Shown here piece after piece: positions 27,898-36,138 of a stretch of 64,000 bases of DNA. Below the pieces are notes generated by a model. That model searched no databases and had not been told where the DNA came from. It saw nothing but the letters and a program-made list of their open reading frames with translations. The stretch spans positions 42,994 to 106,993 of the forward strand of contig CAKVGI010000002.1 of the NCBI GenBank assembly GCA_934747265.1. The letters are read 5' to 3'. Numbering within the stretch: the stretch's first letter is position 1; every line of letters starts with the position of its first letter. The DNA comes from an uncultured Rickettsiales bacterium (GTDB lineage Bacteria; Pseudomonadota; Alphaproteobacteria; Rickettsiales; UBA1997). The position numbers and the translations under genes are program-made.

Positions 27898-30552
27898 ACC
27901 TTTTCCAATTTCACTAATAATTATAATTAAGAAACTATAACTAAATATTTTTATCCACATAAAGAATGGAAGTGCAACAGTTCTAAAAACCGATTCAAAA
28001 AATTCAACCATTATAATTTGTATAGCAATAGTTATTCCAAAAACAACTATCATAGATTTGTTTGATAATATGTTTTTAAAAATACTTTGATTATCTATTT
28101 CTCTGCAATTAAATGCATTAAATAACTGCAAAATTACAAATAAATTGAATAATATAGTTCTTTCTTGTTCTGGTGTTCCATTGAGTACATTAAAGAACAT
28201 CTGTGTGAAAAATAATCCAGACACTATCAATCCCATAGATACAATTTTAAACCATAATCCTTTTGTAATTATACTTGTCTTTCTGTCTACTGGACTATTC
28301 TTCATTAAGTTATCTCTAACTGGTTCTAAACCTAATGTTAATGCTGGCGGACCATCCATAATTATATTAATCCATAATAATTGTAAAGCGCCAAATGGAG
28401 CTGGAAAACCACATAAAACTGATACAAATACAATCAAAACTGCCGAAACATTTACCGTTAATTGAAACGAAATAAATCGTTGGAAATTTTGATAAATATT
28501 TCTACCCCATTTAATTGCTTTTGCTATTGTTGCAAATGAATCATCAAGCAAAACTATATCTGCCGCTTCTCTTGATACTTCCGTTCCAGCAACACCCATA
28601 GCAATACCAACATCAGCATTTTTGATAGCTGGTGCGTCATTTACACCATCGCCAGTTACAGCAATTGTATTTCCTCTTTCTCTTAACATTTTTACAATTC
28701 TTAATTTTGTAATTGGAGTACTTCTAGCAATAACAGCGATTCTATCAATACAACTAGCTAGTTGTTCATCATCCATAGCTTCAATGTCTTGCGCGGTTAA
28801 AACTAATGATTCAGAAGTTAAAACGCCTAATTCGTTTGCAATAGCTCTTGCTGTTACCGCATGATCACCAGTTAATATTTTTAAAGAAATACCTGCAAGT
28901 CTACAATTTTTAACAGCACTTAAAACTTCTGGTCTCAATGGGTCATAAATAATAACAAAGCCATCAAAAACCATATTGCTTTCCATCTCATTATGATTTT
29001 TTTCTTCCTCTAAATCTTCAATATCATCTTTTAAAATCTTATGCGCAAAAGCTATAACTCTCATAGCATCCTCTTGCGATTTAAATATTTCAGATTCAAC
29101 TTCATATTTTTTTGTTGAATCCATTTTACACATAGAGATTATTTTTTCTGGACTACCTTTTACATAAGCAACGGTTTCTTTTTTATTTTTAACAACAGTT
29201 GTCATATGTTTTTCTTCTGATGAAAAAGGAAAAACCTTTATAAATTCTACTTCTTTTTTCTTATCTTTATATGATTTTTTACTATTTCTAATTGGGCAAG
29301 AACACTGATAAAATGCTAACATAGCTGATTCTGTTGGATTACCAAGAAATTTTACATCACCACCATCCGTATCTATATCAGCAGATGAATTAACGCAAAT
29401 ATTAGTTGTTAAATATGGGGATATGTCTTCTTGCATTTCTTCATGCCAACCATCATTGTCATAATATCCCATAACTTTCATTTTATTTTGTGTTAAAGTA
29501 CCAGTTTTATCAGAGCAAATTATATTTACTGCACCTATTGTTTCACACGCTACCATTTTTTTAACTAATGCATTTTCTTTTGCCATTTTTATAACATTTA
29601 AAGCAAGAGAAATAGCAACTGTTGTTGGCAATCCTTCTGGTACAGCTGCAACAATTAAAGCAATACTTGTAATAAACATTTCACCTATTGACTCACTATC
29701 ACCAATTCCGTGAAATTTTTGAATTATTTGAATTATAAAAATCAAAATAGCAATAATTATTGCAAATGAACTTATATGTTTACCTAATTTATCAAGTTTT
29801 TCTTGTAAAGGTGTTGTCTGATTTACTGGACTCTTTAATTCATGAGCGATTTTACCTAATTCTGTATTATCACCAACCGCAACAACTATTGCCTCACAAA
29901 AACCAGTTGTAATATAACAACCAGAATATAGCATATTAATTCTTTCAGCAAGAGGAGTATCTTTATTTTCAATTATAATGTTTCCACTTTTATTGATTGG
30001 CAAACTTTCACCAGTCAAAGAAGCTTCATCTGATGTTAATTGATTTGAAGAAATAATATAGCAATCAGCCGGAATTTTATCACCAGTCTCCAAAGTAATA
30101 ATATCCCCAACCACTAATTCATTTTGTGGAATAATTTTTGTAATACCATTTCTTTTTACTTTAATTGCTACATTATTTTGAATCTTTTGCAAAGCTTGAA
30201 AAGCCTTTTCAGAATGTCCTTCCATAATTATAGTAATAGATGCACTCAAAAATATTGCAATAAGAATACCGATACACTCAACAAAATCAGTCTCCATTCC
30301 ACTATAAAATCTATAAATATTAATACCTATTGTGATTAATGCTGCAAAAATCAAAATAATAGTCATAGGTTCAGCAAGAGCTTCTAAAACTTTATTGAAA
30401 AAGCTTTTTCCTTGTGCGACAGTTAAATTATTTGTTCCATACTCTTCTTTATTTTTTTCAAGATTAAAATCAGAAAGCCCATTTTGTAAATCTGTATTCA
30501 ATACGTCAGAAATATCTTCCGCTTTCATCATAAAAAAATCTAAACTTTTCAT
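27871..30552 (-). CDS. P-type cation-transporting ATPase (Ca2+/Mn2+ type)
   Basis: 893 residues from the ATG at 30552 (MKSLDFFMMKAEDISD), which has AAGGGA just upstream. Domains: N-terminal cation-ATPase domain, actuator loop TGES (TSDEASLTGESLP), phosphorylation site CSDKTGTLTQNKMK, nucleotide domain with VKGSPEK, hinge TGDGVNDAPAIKNADVGIAMG, and ten membrane segments. The M4 site is VPEGLP and M6 is NIIMDGPPALTLG, the pattern of PMR1/SPCA-like pumps that take Ca2+ and Mn2+. The leader carries a yybP-ykoY riboswitch, which points to Mn2+ export, as known for the riboswitch-controlled P-type ATPase of Streptococcus pneumoniae. Substrate inferred, not shown. Confidence 0.93.
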   Translation of the reverse strand: MKSLDFFMMKAEDISDVLNTDLQNGLSDFNLEKNKEEYGTNNLTVAQGKSFFNKVLEALAEPMTIILIFAALITIGINIYRFYSGMETDFVECIGILIAIFLSASITIIMEGHSEKAFQALQKIQNNVAIKVKRNGITKIIPQNELVVGDIITLETGDKIPADCYIISSNQLTSDEASLTGESLPINKSGNIIIENKDTPLAERINMLYSGCYITTGFCEAIVVAVGDNTELGKIAHELKSPVNQTTPLQEKLDKLGKHISSFAIIIAILIFIIQIIQKFHGIGDSESIGEMFITSIALIVAAVPEGLPTTVAISLALNVIKMAKENALVKKMVACETIGAVNIICSDKTGTLTQNKMKVMGYYDNDGWHEEMQEDISPYLTTNICVNSSADIDTDGGDVKFLGNPTESAMLAFYQCSCPIRNSKKSYKDKKKEVEFIKVFPFSSEEKHMTTVVKNKKETVAYVKGSPEKIISMCKMDSTKKYEVESEIFKSQEDAMRVIAFAHKILKDDIEDLEEEKNHNEMESNMVFDGFVIIYDPLRPEVLSAVKNCRLAGISLKILTGDHAVTARAIANELGVLTSESLVLTAQDIEAMDDEQLASCIDRIAVIARSTPITKLRIVKMLRERGNTIAVTGDGVNDAPAIKNADVGIAMGVAGTEVSREAADIVLLDDSFATIAKAIKWGRNIYQNFQRFISFQLTVNVSAVLIVFVSVLCGFPAPFGALQLLWINIIMDGPPALTLGLEPVRDNLMKNSPVDRKTSIITKGLWFKIVSMGLIVSGLFFTQMFFNVLNGTPEQERTILFNLFVILQLFNAFNCREIDNQSIFKNILSNKSMIVVFGITIAIQIIMVEFFESVFRTVALPFFMWIKIFSYSFLIIIISEIGKGLFRLFRNK

Positions 30553-30598
30553 TTTATCCCTTAAAGTTAACAACAATAACCATACCATAAAAACTATG

Positions 30599-30698
30599 GT
30601 TTTAAGATTCTCGTTGCCAGTTATTACTAGTCGTATAGCCAGATATAGAATTATACCGAGTTGTTGACTTAATACGTTAAACTACTCCATCCTAAAAC
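30599..30698 (-). promoter_or_regulatory. yybP-ykoY (Mn2+) riboswitch aptamer in the ATPase leader
   Basis: On the minus strand the first 10 bases (30698-30689) and last 10 bases (30608-30599) pair as stem P1, with one G-U. Inside are the conserved yybP-ykoY elements in the right order: GGAGUAG (just after P1), GUCAACA-ACUCG, then CUGGCAACGAGA before the closing strand. The gene's SD (AAGGGA, 30562-30557) lies about 37 bp further and could pair with the 3' strand of P1 (AUCUUAAA), suggesting that Mn2+ binding frees the ribosome site. A small hairpin (30585-30599) lies between. Family assignment is from memory of the consensus. Confidence 0.83.
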
Positions 30699-30760
30699 AA
30701 TGATAAAAAATAATGATAATAAAGTCAAGAAAAATAGAATGTTTTCAAAAATTAATTAAA

Positions 30761-31444
30761 TTAAAAATCAACTATTTTTTTATCTTTAATTGTTATTGCT
30801 CTATCTAATTTTTTAGCTAATTCTATGTTATGTGTTACCATTAATAGACTAGAATTGTAATTATGTACAATATTTAATAAAAGATTAAATACAATTTCCG
30901 AGTTTTCTGGATCTAAATTTCCAGTAGGTTCATCAGCTAAAATAATTGAAGGATTATTAATAATAGCTCTTGCAATAGCGACTCTCTGTCTCTCACCACC
31001 GGATAATTGGTGGGGTCTATTATTTATTTTTGAGGCTAACCCCAAATCATCTAATATGTCCTTAGCTCTTTGTGTAATGATCTTTTTATCATTATTATTT
31101 TTAACTAATGCTGGAAGCATTACATTTTCAATTATTGAAAACTCTGGTAATAAATGATGAAATTGAAAAATAAATCCGATATTATTTTTTCTTATATTTG
31201 TTTTTTCAAAATCGGTCATATCGCCGATTTTTTGATTATTTATAAAAACATCTCCGCTTGTTGGTGTATCAAGTAAACCACAGATCTGCAACAATGTTGT
31301 TTTACCACACCCCGACGGGCCAACAAACGATACAGTTTCGCTTGGTTTTACAAACAAAGAAGAATCCCTTATAATTTCAAGAAATCCTTCATTTTGTTTA
31401 TAAGATTTACTTATATTTTCTAATCTTAATACTGTATTGTTCAT
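30761..31444 (-). CDS. lolD: Lipoprotein-releasing ABC transporter ATP-binding protein
   Basis: 227 residues from the ATG at 31444, 5 bp after the fdxA stop. It powers release of lipoproteins from the inner membrane through LolCE. Seen: Walker A GPSGCGKTT, Q-loop FQFHHLLPEFS, signature LSGGERQR, Walker B IILADEPTGNLD and switch VTHN. FQFHHLLPEF is the usual LolD string. No lolC/E gene is adjacent. An upstream in-frame ATG (31465) would overlap fdxA and is less likely. Confidence 0.92.
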   Translation of the reverse strand: MNNTVLRLENISKSYKQNEGFLEIIRDSSLFVKPSETVSFVGPSGCGKTTLLQICGLLDTPTSGDVFINNQKIGDMTDFEKTNIRKNNIGFIFQFHHLLPEFSIIENVMLPALVKNNNDKKIITQRAKDILDDLGLASKINNRPHQLSGGERQRVAIARAIINNPSIILADEPTGNLDPENSEIVFNLLLNIVHNYNSSLLMVTHNIELAKKLDRAITIKDKKIVDF

Positions 31445-31449
31445 ATCAA

Positions 31450-31689
31450 TTAAGCTTCTGGCCATTCAGCAGATTTTTCTTCATTGAATTTTACATCTTC
31501 TTCTGATGCTTCATCGTCAGCTAAAATAGCGCCTTCTGGCGATACTGTTTGGCAAACACCGCAATCAATACATACATTAGGATCAATAACCAATTCACCT
31601 GCTGGTCCTTTTCTAAAAGCTTGAACTGGACATACTGCTGGTGCCTCAGCAACATCATTATAATTTTTTGTTACAACTACTCTTGGCAT
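31450..31689 (-). CDS. fdxA: Ferredoxin FdxA-like, single [4Fe-4S]
   Basis: 79 residues from the ATG at 31689 (MPRVVVTKNY) with GAGGAA 5 bp upstream; the longer frame to 31725 is not family-like. Cysteines are in AVCPVQAF and in CIDCGVCQTV. In the second motif the residue before Pro is serine (CQTVSP) where two-cluster ferredoxins have cysteine, and the first motif lacks its own CxxCxxC, so one [4Fe-4S] cluster is expected. It is a small soluble electron carrier, in one operon with lolD. Confidence 0.85.
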   Translation of the reverse strand: MPRVVVTKNYNDVAEAPAVCPVQAFRKGPAGELVIDPNVCIDCGVCQTVSPEGAILADDEASEEDVKFNEEKSAEWPEA

Positions 31690-31842
31690 AACATTTCCTC
31701 TATTATTTAATAAATACGAAACCATTCTAAAATTATTTTTTTAAATTACAATATATATTTCATTCTCAATATTGAAATACTGCGATAGTTAAATAAATTA
31801 TTTTAATAAAAACATCCAAATGCAATATAATAGAGAAACTAA

Positions 31843-31983
31843 TATAATTATGTCATATCTAATTTATTTTTATAAAAAATGAATGGTGTTGGATAAAGTA
31901 TACAATACTGGTTGTTCAATTATGTAATTTTATATTAATAAATCATTATTTAATCTGCATTATTTTTAATGCAGATTTTTTAT
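31843..31983 (+). ncRNA. Possible small transcript with own promoter and terminator
   Basis: TATAATTATGTCA at 31843-31855 gives a -10 and start region identical in kind to those of two prepilin genes. A strong terminator follows (perfect 11-bp stem 31952-31962 with 31967-31977, then a T run), with no gene between. The predicted RNA is about 125 nt. It contains a short frame beginning MNGVG that stops at once; the same MNG occurs at the first prepilin start, so this may be a decayed prepilin leader. No clear -35 is seen. The rest of 31690-32051 holds nothing else I can support. Confidence 0.4.
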
Positions 31984-31985
31984 AC

Positions 31986-32013
31986 TTGTTTTTTTCTAAA
32001 AAAATACTATATT
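31986..32013 (+). promoter_or_regulatory. Likely promoter of groES-groEL
   Basis: TTGTTT (31986-31991), 16 bp, TATATT (32008-32013). No CIRCE operator and no sigma32-type -10 is seen, so heat control of the classical kinds is not evident. Confidence 0.4.
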
Positions 32014-32051
32014 ATTTTGTGTAAGTTAATTATTAATAATGAGTGAAAAAT

Positions 32052-32339
32052 ATGAAAATAAAACCATTATATGATAAAGTTTTAATCAAGAGAGAAGAAG
32101 CCCTTGAAAAGACTGCGGGTGGTATTATTATACCTGATACTTCAAAAGAAAAACCTTCTAAAGGTACAGTCATTTCTGTTGGTGAAGGCGCAAGAAATGA
32201 AAAAGGCGATTTAATTCCAATGACTCTTAAAGAAGGAGATAAAGTATTATTTTCAAAATGGGGTGGTACTGAATTGCCTGGCGATGATAGTTTGGTGATT
32301 TTAAAAGAAAGCGATATATTGGGAATTATTACGGAATAG
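32052..32339 (+). CDS. groES: Co-chaperonin GroES
   Basis: 95 residues from the ATG at 32052 (MKIKPLYDKVLIKREEALEK); GAGTG lies upstream. It caps the GroEL ring. The mobile loop region is EKTAGGIIIPDTSKEKPSKG and the rest, ISVGEGARNEKG and SKWGGTELPGDDSLVILKES, is canonical. The stop is followed after 6 bp by one arm of a 33-bp inverted repeat, and groEL begins 555 bp later instead of directly after. Confidence 0.97.
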   Translation: MKIKPLYDKVLIKREEALEKTAGGIIIPDTSKEKPSKGTVISVGEGARNEKGDLIPMTLKEGDKVLFSKWGGTELPGDDSLVILKESDILGIITE

Positions 32340-32345
32340 TAATTC

Positions 32346-32378
32346 AAATTGAAAATTGAAAATTGAAAATTGAAAATT
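32346..32378 (+). repeat. Left arm of 33-bp perfect inverted repeat (AATTGAAA units)
   Basis: Four tandem units of AATTGAAA or its shift. It is the exact reverse complement of 32843-32875. The arms flank the four-helix-bundle gene inside groESL. Confidence 0.95.
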
Positions 32379-32382
32379 ATTT

Positions 32383-32742
32383 ATGTTAGAAACTGATAAT
32401 ATTATACAAAATAAAAGTTTTAGATTTGCATTGTCTATAGTTGAGTTGTATAAGATGCTTAAAGCTGAAAATGAATTTGTAATTTCAAAACAACTCGTAA
32501 GATCTGGTACTAGTATTGGTGCTAATATTGAGGAAGCTTTACAAGGACAAAGCAATGCTGATTTTATTTCTAAATTATCAATTTCTTTAAAAGAAGCTGT
32601 TGAAACCAGATATTGGTTAAAATTATTAAAATATTCAAATTTTATTAATTTTGAGAATTTTGATGAATATATTTTTGATGTTAATGAAATCATAAATATT
32701 TTAACAAAAATTATAAAAACATCCAAAAGCAAAAATAAATAA
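32383..32742 (+). CDS. Four-helix-bundle protein (23S rRNA intervening-sequence protein family)
   Basis: 119 residues. The pattern SFRFALSIVELYKMLKAENE, FVISKQLVRSGTSIGANIEE, FISKLSISLKEAVETRYWL and INILTKIIKTSK is the S23/IVP-type four-helix bundle, also related to the Avd accessory proteins of diversity-generating retroelements. Members are found within 23S rRNA intervening sequences and scattered in many genomes; function is not settled. Here it lies between groES and groEL, bordered 4 bp before and 100 bp after by a perfect inverted repeat. No ribosome site is seen. No reverse transcriptase is in the window. Confidence 0.88.
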   Translation: MLETDNIIQNKSFRFALSIVELYKMLKAENEFVISKQLVRSGTSIGANIEEALQGQSNADFISKLSISLKEAVETRYWLKLLKYSNFINFENFDEYIFDVNEIINILTKIIKTSKSKNK

Positions 32743-32842
32743 TTTTATATTTTTTAATTATTAAATTTTCAAGTTTTGCAAATTTTTATTAACGAAGTTG
32801 TTTAATTGCAAAATTCTCTATTGATGTTGTTTTAAATGAAAC

Positions 32843-32875
32843 AATTTTCAATTTTCAATTTTCAATTTTCAATTT
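32843..32875 (+). repeat. Right arm of 33-bp perfect inverted repeat (TTTTCAAT units)
   Basis: Exact reverse complement of 32346-32378; ends 19 bp before the groEL ATG, next to its ribosome site. Confidence 0.95.
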
Positions 32876-32894
32876 CATAAACTTGGAGTTTTTT

Positions 32895-34565
32895 ATGAGT
32901 ACAAAAGATGTTAAATTTGGAGCAGGTGCAAGAGCACAAATGTTGGCTGGTGTTGATATTTTAGCTAATGCTGTTAAAACAACACTTGGTCCAAAGGGTA
33001 GAAATGTTGTTATTGAAAAACAATTTGGTGGTCCTAGAATCACAAAAGATGGTGTTACAGTTGCAAAAGAAATTGAATTGCAAGATAAAATTCAAAACAT
33101 TGGCGCGCAAGCTATTAAAGAAGTTGCAAGTAAAACTAATGATATAGCTGGTGATGGTACTACAACTTCAACTGTTTTAGCGCAAGCTATTTTTAGAGAA
33201 GGTGTAAAATCAGTTGCTGCTGGTTTAAACCCTATGGATTTAAAAAGAGGTATTACAAAAGCAGTTGATACAGCTGTTAATGAAATTAAAAAATCAGCTA
33301 AAAAAATTAGTGCAAAAGACGAAATAGCACAAGTTGGTACAATTTCTGCTAACGGTGATAAAGAAATCGGTGAAAAAATAGCTGAAGCTATGGAAAAAGT
33401 TGGTCCAAATAGTCCAATTACAGTGGAAGAAGCAAAAGGTTTGGATTTTGAAATTGAAGTTGTTGAAGGTATGAACTTTGATAGAGGTTATTTATCTCCA
33501 TACTTTGCAACTAACATGGAAAAAATGATATGCGAATTGGATAATCCTTATGTTCTTTTAGTTGAGAAAAAGGTTTCTAATTTACAATCTATTTTGAAGA
33601 TTTTAGAAGCTGTAGCTCAATCTGGTAGACCATTATTGATAATTGCCGAAGATGTTGAAGGTGAAGCTTTAGCTGCTTTGGTTGTTAACAAATTAAGAGG
33701 TGGTTTAAAAGTTTGTGCTGTTAAAGCTCCTGGATTTGGCGACAGAAGAAAAGCTATGCTTGAAGATATAGCTGTTTTAACTGCTGGACAAGTAATTTCA
33801 GAAGATTTAGGACAAAAACTTGAAAATGTAGAATTACCACAATTAGGTAAAGCTAAGAGAATTGTAATCACAAAAGATGACACAACAATTATTGATGGAG
33901 CTGGCGAAGGCGAAGCTGTAAAAGCAAGATGTTCTCAAATAAAGAACGAAATTGAAGCTACTTCATCGGAATATGATAAAGAAAAATTACAAGAAAGATT
34001 AGCTAAATTATCTGGTGGTGTTGCTATATTAAAAGTTGGTGGTGCTACTGAAATGGAAGTTAAAGAAAAGAAAGATAGAGTTGAGGATGCTTTATCTGCT
34101 ACAAGAGCTGCCATTGAAGAAGGTATAGTTGCTGGTGGTGGTGCAACTTTAGTTCATGCTTCAAAAGCTTTATTGAAATTAGAAGGTGAAAACGAAGCTC
34201 AAAAAGCTGGTATTAAGATCGTTTACAAAGCTTTACAAGCTCCTGCAAAACAAATAGCTGAAAATGCTGGTTTAGATGGTTCTGTAATTGCTAACAAGAT
34301 TATGGAAAATGATAATCCAAACTACGGTTTTGATGCTCAAAAAGAACAATACGGTGATATGATTAACTTCGGTATTGTTGACCCTGCCAAAGTTACCAGA
34401 ACTGCTCTTGAAGGTGCAAGCTCAATTTCTGGTTTATTAATTACATCAGAATGTGTAATTACTGACAAACCAGCAAATGACAAATGCAACTGTGGTTGCG
34501 GTGGTGCTGGTGCCAATATGCCTGCTGGTATGGGCGGTGGCTACGGAATGGATGATTTTATGTAA
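32895..34565 (+). CDS. groEL: Chaperonin GroEL
   Basis: 556 residues from the ATG at 32895 (MSTKDVKFGAGARAQML); GGAG lies 6 bp upstream, between the inverted repeat and the start. It is the 60-kDa folding chamber subunit. Seen: LGPKGRNVVIEKQFGGPRIT, the ATP site GDGTTTSTVLAQAI, the apical SPYFATNMEKM and the C-terminus ending GGGYGMDDFM. A Cys-Gly-rich stretch (CNCGCGGAG) precedes the GGM tail, which is unusual; most GroEL tails have only Gly and Met. It ends at a clear terminator. Confidence 0.98.
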   Translation: MSTKDVKFGAGARAQMLAGVDILANAVKTTLGPKGRNVVIEKQFGGPRITKDGVTVAKEIELQDKIQNIGAQAIKEVASKTNDIAGDGTTTSTVLAQAIFREGVKSVAAGLNPMDLKRGITKAVDTAVNEIKKSAKKISAKDEIAQVGTISANGDKEIGEKIAEAMEKVGPNSPITVEEAKGLDFEIEVVEGMNFDRGYLSPYFATNMEKMICELDNPYVLLVEKKVSNLQSILKILEAVAQSGRPLLIIAEDVEGEALAALVVNKLRGGLKVCAVKAPGFGDRRKAMLEDIAVLTAGQVISEDLGQKLENVELPQLGKAKRIVITKDDTTIIDGAGEGEAVKARCSQIKNEIEATSSEYDKEKLQERLAKLSGGVAILKVGGATEMEVKEKKDRVEDALSATRAAIEEGIVAGGGATLVHASKALLKLEGENEAQKAGIKIVYKALQAPAKQIAENAGLDGSVIANKIMENDNPNYGFDAQKEQYGDMINFGIVDPAKVTRTALEGASSISGLLITSECVITDKPANDKCNCGCGGAGANMPAGMGGGYGMDDFM

Positions 34566-34588
34566 ACATAAAATAATTTAAATTATAC

Positions 34589-34624
34589 AGACACCAGTAA
34601 TTTTTTGCTGGTGTCTTTCTTTTT
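34589..34624 (+). terminator. Rho-independent terminator after groEL
   Basis: 9-bp stem AGACACCAG (34589-34597) with CTGGTGTCT (34608-34616), then a T-rich run. Confidence 0.85.
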
Positions 34625-34769
34625 AAATTGATAGATGATTTAACAGATTATTTTAGGATGAAAGCTTAGATGGCGGAATAGTGGTGGTTATAGATTATCA
34701 AAATAAATACAGTTTTTAAATAAACAAAATTAATATTTACTAATAAAAAAATGTTTTTTAAAATTAGAT

Positions 34770-34788
34770 TGACCATGTGGGGTGGTCA
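34770..34788 (+). promoter_or_regulatory. Small leader hairpin before the UDP-glucose dehydrogenase-like gene
   Basis: TGACCA/TGGTCA 6-bp stem with a G-rich 7-base loop, 20 bp before the ATG. It could be a protein-binding palindrome or an RNA hairpin; role unknown. Confidence 0.3.
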
Positions 34789-34808
34789 TAACAACGAAAG
34801 GAAAAAAT

Positions 34809-36134
34809 ATGAAAATTTGTATAATAGGAACTGGATATATAGGCTTAACAGAAGGCTTATGTTTTGCTAGTTTAGGACATGATGTCGCTTGCTATGATAT
34901 AATTGAAGAAAAAATTAATCAATTAAAAAACGGTATTCCAACATTATATGAAGATGGTTTGGAAGAAATGTTAAAAAAGAATTTACAATCTGGTAAAATT
35001 ATTTTTACAACAAATATAAAGGAAGCATTAAATAAAGCCGAGGTTGTATTTATTTGCGTAAATACGCCAGAAAATCCAAAAGATGGTTCTGCTGACTTGA
35101 CTGCTATAATGAAGTCAACGGAATCGGTTGCTAAAAATATGGATGTTAATAATAAATTTGTATTAGTTGTAAGATCCACAGTTCCAGTTGGAACAAATAA
35201 GCTTGTTAAAGATAATATGATTAAGACAAACAAAAATCTTAATTTTACTACTGCATCTAATCCAGAATTTTCAAGACAAGGTAGTGCAATTCAAGACTTT
35301 TTAAAACCTGATAGAATTATTGTTGGGGTGAATGATGAAGAAACAAAAAATAAAATGGCGGATGTTTACAAACCATTAACGGATAAAGGCTCGCCTATAT
35401 TATTTACAAGTATTGAAACAGCGGAATTGATAAAATACGCTTCAAACGCTTTTTTAGCAACCAAAATAACTTTTATAAATGAAATAGCTGATATATGTGA
35501 AAAAACTGGTGCAAATATCAACGAAATTGCGGAAGCTATGGGTATGGATAAAAGAATTAGCCCATATTTTTTACAAGCCGGACCCGGTATTGGCGGTTCT
35601 TGTTTTCCAAAAGATTGTATAGCTTTGGTAAATATAGGTAAGCAATTAGGTTTAGAGATGGAATTAGTATATGCATCTGTTGAATCCAATAAAAAAAGAA
35701 AAAAAAGAATGGCAGAAAAGATAGTAAATGCCTCAAAATATAAATTAAAAGGAAAAACCGTCTCATTATTAGGTTTGACTTTTAAAGCAAATACAGATGA
35801 TACAAGATATAGTCCAGCTATTGATATAATTAGAAAATTAGCTAAAAGGGGTATATTTATAAACGCCTATGATCCACATGGAATAGAAAAAATCAAAACT
35901 ATGGTAGAGGAAAAATATTTAAAGAAAGTTCATTTTTTTGATAATCCATATGACGCTATAAAAGATACTGAATTTCTTATTATAGATACAGAATGGAAAG
36001 AATTTATGGAATTGGATTATAATAAAATATATGATTTAATAAAACAAAAAACAATTGTTGATTTAAGAAATATTTTAAATAAGAAAGAAATGGAAAAAAT
36101 TGGTTTTAAGTACGTTTCAATTGGTAAAATATAA
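34809..36134 (+). CDS. UDP-glucose/GDP-mannose dehydrogenase family protein, likely UDP-glucose 6-dehydrogenase
   Basis: 441 residues from the ATG at 34809 (MKICIIGTGYIGLTEGLCFA), with AAGGA upstream. It oxidises a nucleotide sugar twice to a uronic acid. NAD-binding GTGYIGL, NTPENPKDGSADL, STVPVGTN, NPEFSRQGSAIQDF, the catalytic cysteine in GPGIGGSCFPKDC (about residue 260) and LGLTFKANTDDTRYSP identify the family. Substrate is most likely UDP-glucose, giving UDP-glucuronate for a surface glycan, but related epimer/ManNAc enzymes cannot be excluded. Confidence 0.9.
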   Translation: MKICIIGTGYIGLTEGLCFASLGHDVACYDIIEEKINQLKNGIPTLYEDGLEEMLKKNLQSGKIIFTTNIKEALNKAEVVFICVNTPENPKDGSADLTAIMKSTESVAKNMDVNNKFVLVVRSTVPVGTNKLVKDNMIKTNKNLNFTTASNPEFSRQGSAIQDFLKPDRIIVGVNDEETKNKMADVYKPLTDKGSPILFTSIETAELIKYASNAFLATKITFINEIADICEKTGANINEIAEAMGMDKRISPYFLQAGPGIGGSCFPKDCIALVNIGKQLGLEMELVYASVESNKKRKKRMAEKIVNASKYKLKGKTVSLLGLTFKANTDDTRYSPAIDIIRKLAKRGIFINAYDPHGIEKIKTMVEEKYLKKVHFFDNPYDAIKDTEFLIIDTEWKEFMELDYNKIYDLIKQKTIVDLRNILNKKEMEKIGFKYVSIGKI

Positions 36135-36138
36135 TTAA

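Noticed and set aside
32301..32732. Minus-strand 143-codon frame across the groES end and the four-helix-bundle gene
   Set aside because: It reads through the AATTGAAA repeat and mirrors the real + strand gene; no family likeness.
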